Assembly: GCA_034509925.1 (NCBI GenBank)
Contig: CM067530.1
Coordinates: forward strand, 310,001 to 374,000
Source of the DNA: Hirudinaria manillensis
Taxonomy: Eukaryota; Annelida; Clitellata; Hirudinida; Hirudinidae
Reading direction: 5' to 3'
Length of the DNA stretch: 64,000 nt
In this document: in pieces, positions 60,923-64,000 of the stretch
How the letters are laid out: each line of letters begins with the position of its first letter
How positions within the stretch are numbered: the first letter of the stretch is position 1
Program-made: the position numbers and the translations under genes
The notes under the pieces: model-generated
Databases searched by the model: none
What the model saw: the letters and a program-made list of their open reading frames with translations, nothing else
Told to the model about the DNA's origin: nothing

Positions 60923-62588
60923 TTGAATTTATTTGAATTGAATTTATTGGACACAATTGAAGGGCCCCATTGGGCCACTAATACAATTGCAAGCGGGACA
61001 GAAAACATCGACCGGCGTGTACACAGGGGCAGCATTAAGTGTAATTTACAGATTAAGTGTAATTTAAATAGCTATTAAAATCCAGGTCTTGTATTATTGA
61101 GTTGAAGCGGGAGACCGTGGTTGATTCAACAACATCACCTGGCAATGCGTTCCACGGCTTTACGATTCTATTGCAAAAGGAGAATTTAACAGTGTCTATA
61201 GAATAATTACTTTGTTTGAGTTTAAGACAATGGCCTCTTGTTCCTGTATAGTTTTGTGGGATAAAAGAGTGTATTAGAGATGTGTTCGTAAAGCCATGTA
61301 ATATTTTGAATACGAGTGTTAAATCAGCCAGAAGTCGCCGCCTTTCCAAGGTTGGAAGCTTGAGCATCCTTAGTCTCTCCATATATGGATATGATGCCAC
61401 GTATGGAATTGATTTGGTGAACCGCCTTTGTACATTTTCTATTTTGTCGATTAAATATTTGTGATGTGGATTCCAGACTGGGGAGGCATATTCGAGTATC
61501 GGTCTAACATATGTACAGAAGGCGAGCTTTAAAATGTCCTGATCTTTGGAAGAGAAAGAGGTTCGGATCATCCAAGAGATTGTTGCGGCTCTTTTGGTGA
61601 TGGCTTCAATGTGTGAGTCAAACTTCAGGTAAGGATCCATTGTAACTCCCAGATCTCTAATCCTGTCGACATGCTGTAGGACGCGCCCGTCGATGCGGTA
61701 TTCATGGAATTCTCCTGCCTGTTTACGTCCTGTTACGGAGAAAACTTGACATTTGTCAGGCGCAAGTTGTAGTTGCCATTTGTCACTCCACCGGGTCACT
61801 TTGTCAAGAGCAGATTGTAGTTGAGTTTGAGAGAATCCGTTCGTACTGTACAGTTTGACATCGTCAGCAAAAAGCTTGCAAACAACATTCGAAGTCTCGA
61901 GCAGGCCAGGCAGGTCATTTATGTAAAGTAAAAACAGAGTTGGTCCAAGTACACTACCCTGGGGCACACCGCTGGTAACAGAAGTCTCCTCCGATAGAGA
62001 GCCGTTAACTTTAACCTTTTGAGTCCGCGAATCCAAAAAATTGCCAAGCCATCCTTTAATGCTGTCTCCAAGACCATAAGCTGAAATTTTACTGATGAGT
62101 TTGGAATGTGAGACGGAATCAAAAGCCTTTCGAAAGTCGAGGTATATTATATCAGTGGTATGCTTTGCTTGGAGTTCCTCTGACCATTGCTGGGTGCATT
62201 CGAGTATATTTGTAATTGTGGATCGGGCCTGAACAAAACCATGTTGACTGGCATCTATCAACCTGAGCCGGGTCAGATGTTGCATGATTGCATTGTTTAT
62301 TACTCGTTCCATCGCTCTGCAACTTGTTGAGGTTATGGAGATTGGCCTGTAGTTTTCCGGTATTGTGGTGAGTCCTTTTTTATGGATGGGTGTGACTAAA
62401 GCTATTTTCCATTCCTGATGAGGAGTTCAGCGTGCGAAGAGTTTTGTGTATGATCTCTGGAGAGAAATCGATGCTGTTTAATATGATGTTGGAACAAGGA
62501 GGAACACAGGGGGTTATGCCGTCATCAGTCATAAAGACTGATGTAAAATAATCATTGAAGGCATTTGCAATCTGCATCAAGAAGAAAT
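60923..62588 (-). mobile_element. non-LTR retrotransposon fragment (CR1/jockey-like), 5'-truncated and broken
   Basis: The main open frame (62312 down to 61053, 419 codons) encodes most of a reverse transcriptase. Visible are YLDFRKAFDSVSH (palm A), GVPQGSVLGP, FADDVKLYS (catalytic Asp pair), LAPDKCQV, DLGVTMDPYLKF and the C-terminal part LEYASPVWNPHH to WNALPGDVVESTTVSRFNSI. The same frame extends upstream into LVTPIHKKGLTT and ENYRPISITS. In another frame (62580-62380) is the preceding NAFNDYFTSVF segment ending SSSG; the expected PDG region is missing, so an internal deletion with frameshift breaks the protein. No endonuclease domain remains. The 3' tail, after the stop, ends in AATAAATTCAATTCAAAT-type short repeats (plus-strand 60923-60955), as in CR1-like elements. 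The element cannot make a full RT. Confidence 0.9.
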
Positions 62589-62849
62589 GCGTGAAGCCTG
62601 GCTCCTATTAAGCGGAGACCGCTCGAAGGCAGAAACCGTCTGCCGACGTCGTCGCAAGTTCGGATCGGATTAAAACAATTATTGAATGCATTGTCATTAT
62701 TCTTGAAGTAGCTTTGGGTGTATGACCGAAGTATTTAAAGAGCTGGTTTCAACAATCAAAATAATTATACTAGAGAAATTTTAAAATATTTTTATGTTGA
62801 AAGAACTAAAAGATACGGTATCTGTAACCAAAAAACTTTAAGAAATGTC
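62589..62849. other. spacer between retroelement and AGBL4-like gene
   Basis: A GC-rich patch at about 62595-62670 (GAGACCGCTCGAAGGCAG, GCCGACGTCGTCGCAAG) is unlike its surroundings and may belong to an older insertion; the rest is AT-rich promoter DNA. Confidence 0.35.
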
Positions 62850-64000
62850 ATGGCGGACGCCTCTGGTTTGTTCGGTTGCTTGGATACAGCTCCTTCATAA
62901 CTAAATTAACATTACAAAATGAAAAACTTTATCTTTAATAATAGGAAGCGATTCAGATAGTTGTGAGGAGTCGTTTGCGAGCAATGTTTCAAATTTCTGT
63001 GCATTTCCATCAAGTTTCACTGGCTCAAGAAGGCCAGGCCACTTAATTTTCAATGCGGACTTCGAATGCGGTTAAATCGACATCTATTCGATCAATTTGC
63101 TGTTATATAACATTATTACTACTACTGGATATATATAAGTCTCTGCTTTCACAGGCAACTTGGGCAAGGTCGATTGCGCTTCTGATTTTGAATATGATCT
63201 TTATGTCAGACCAGACTCATTTAACTCACGATTTCGTGTTTGGTTCTACTTCACTGTTGAAAATGTCAGAGTTGATCAGGTACTGGCGTTTAAAAGAGAA
63301 AATTTATATACAACCATTTAATTATATATATAACCATTTCCAATAATTCTTTTGCAGAGAGTTATTTTTAATATTGTCAACTTTAGCAAAACCAAATCCT
63401 TATATAGGGATGGAATGTCTCCAGTTGTCAAATCTACTAGTAGACCCTCTTGGTGAGTGCTATCCCTTCACAAGTAATAATTTAAATGACTTTAATATGT
63501 AACTAATCAAGGGTAAGGATTCCCCATCGAAACGTGTTTTATTATCGTTGCCCTGATCACAATAAAAATTATGTGATGTCATTTGCATTTTGCTTTGATG
63601 CTGAGCAAGATGTGTATCATTTTGCATACTGCTTTCCATATTCATATACTCAACTTCAAAATTATCTTGATGACCTGGAGTTGAGGAAATATAACTTTTT
63701 TCAAAGGGAACTTCTGTCATCAACAAGTGTATGTTCACATTTTGATTTGCAACATTATCATGATATTTGACTCCAAATTGAAATTCATTAAAAAGCAACA
63801 AAGGAGGTTGGACTTGCTTACAATTGGAAGCAAGAGCACAACATTTGATAAGAAGAAAGTTGTTTTCATAACTGCCAGGGTTCACCCAGGGGAAACACCA
63901 TCATCCTTGGTTTGTCAAGGTCTGAAACCATGTATTATATTATTATGGCCTCTATATTTTGAATATATAATGAATGCTAAATTCAAATGTTAAATGCAAT
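62850..64000 (+). CDS. AGBL4: AGBL4-like cytosolic carboxypeptidase (CCP6), 5' part
   Basis: Six exons before the window ends: 62850-62874, 62945-63070, 63155-63279, 63358-63452, 63518-63728, 63796-63919, the last followed by GTCTGA. Start MADASGLFGSDSDSCEE is chosen because ATG 62850 joins exon 2 in phase. Family blocks are GHLIFNADFECGNLGKVD, FEYDLYVRPDSFNSRFRVWF, RVIFNIVNFSKTKSLYRDGM, NVFYYRCPDHNKNYVMSFAF, FAYCFPYSYTQLQNYLDDLE and QQRRLDLLTIG. VVFITARVHPGETPSSLVCQ carries the HPGE zinc ligands of M14 metallopeptidases. The enzyme trims glutamates from tubulin side chains and tails. The rest of the catalytic domain lies beyond position 64000. Confidence 0.94.

Noticed and set aside
1..64000. 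CRISPR arrays, bacterial operons, phage or viral genes
   Set aside because: None seen. Introns, poly(A) motifs and metazoan genes throughout show a nuclear eukaryotic locus, and the tandem repeats lack spacer structure.

Overview
The window is a slice of a eukaryotic, almost certainly metazoan, nuclear genome. Nearly every gene is split by introns of about 70 bp to 1.8 kb, with GT-AG borders that I checked for reading phase. Introns and intergenic DNA are AT-rich, with many GAT/ATT microsatellites. The gene set (synapsin, furin, SMN, 14-3-3 epsilon, a buttonhead-box Sp factor, a SYDE-type RhoGAP) is bilaterian-like. The (TTAGGG)n-type motif array and a CR1/jockey-like retroelement would fit a lophotrochozoan such as an annelid, but the species cannot be fixed from sequence alone.

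Layout. 1-1852 (+): 3' end of a SYDE-like RhoGAP gene. 3795-8191 (-): secreted EGF/laminin-G protein. 9200-12024: higher-order array of degenerate telomere-like hexamers alternating with CACCAT-rich minisatellite and a hairpin 'anchor'. 12688-15566 (+): TBC1D20. 16154-17408 (+): 14-3-3 epsilon. 18206-26908 (-): synapsin in 12 exons, with a MITE-like insert and (GAT)n introns. 28864-29798 (+): Sp-family factor with only two recognisable zinc fingers. 31300-38498 (+): TTC27 in 22 exons. 39949-40360: degenerate tandem repeat. 40772-41101 (+): C/EBP-gamma-like bZIP. 41606-43072 (-): SLC52A riboflavin transporter, head-to-head with TMEM222 at 43393-45283 (+). 45942-51456 (-): furin-type proprotein convertase in 15 exons. 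54832-55886 (+): SMN. 56773-58094 (+): HSD17B10. 59220-60296 (+): UTP3/SAS10. 60923-62588 (-): broken non-LTR retrotransposon. 62850-window end (+): 5' part of an AGBL4-like cytosolic carboxypeptidase.

Exon models were built by hand from homology to well-known families plus splice consensus and phase. The assembled complete models have lengths divisible by three and, where I recall the human counterpart, similar lengths (TTC27 849 aa, TMEM222 209 aa, HSD17B10 260 aa, 14-3-3 257 aa, SLC52A 466 aa). The genes are unrelated housekeeping and neuronal/secretory genes; I see no operon-like or cluster logic. No clearly new biological system was found. The most unusual structures are the telomere-like higher-order array, a minisatellite that starts at a TMEM222 splice donor, the two-finger Sp factor, and a GC-AG intron that is needed to keep the furin reading frame.
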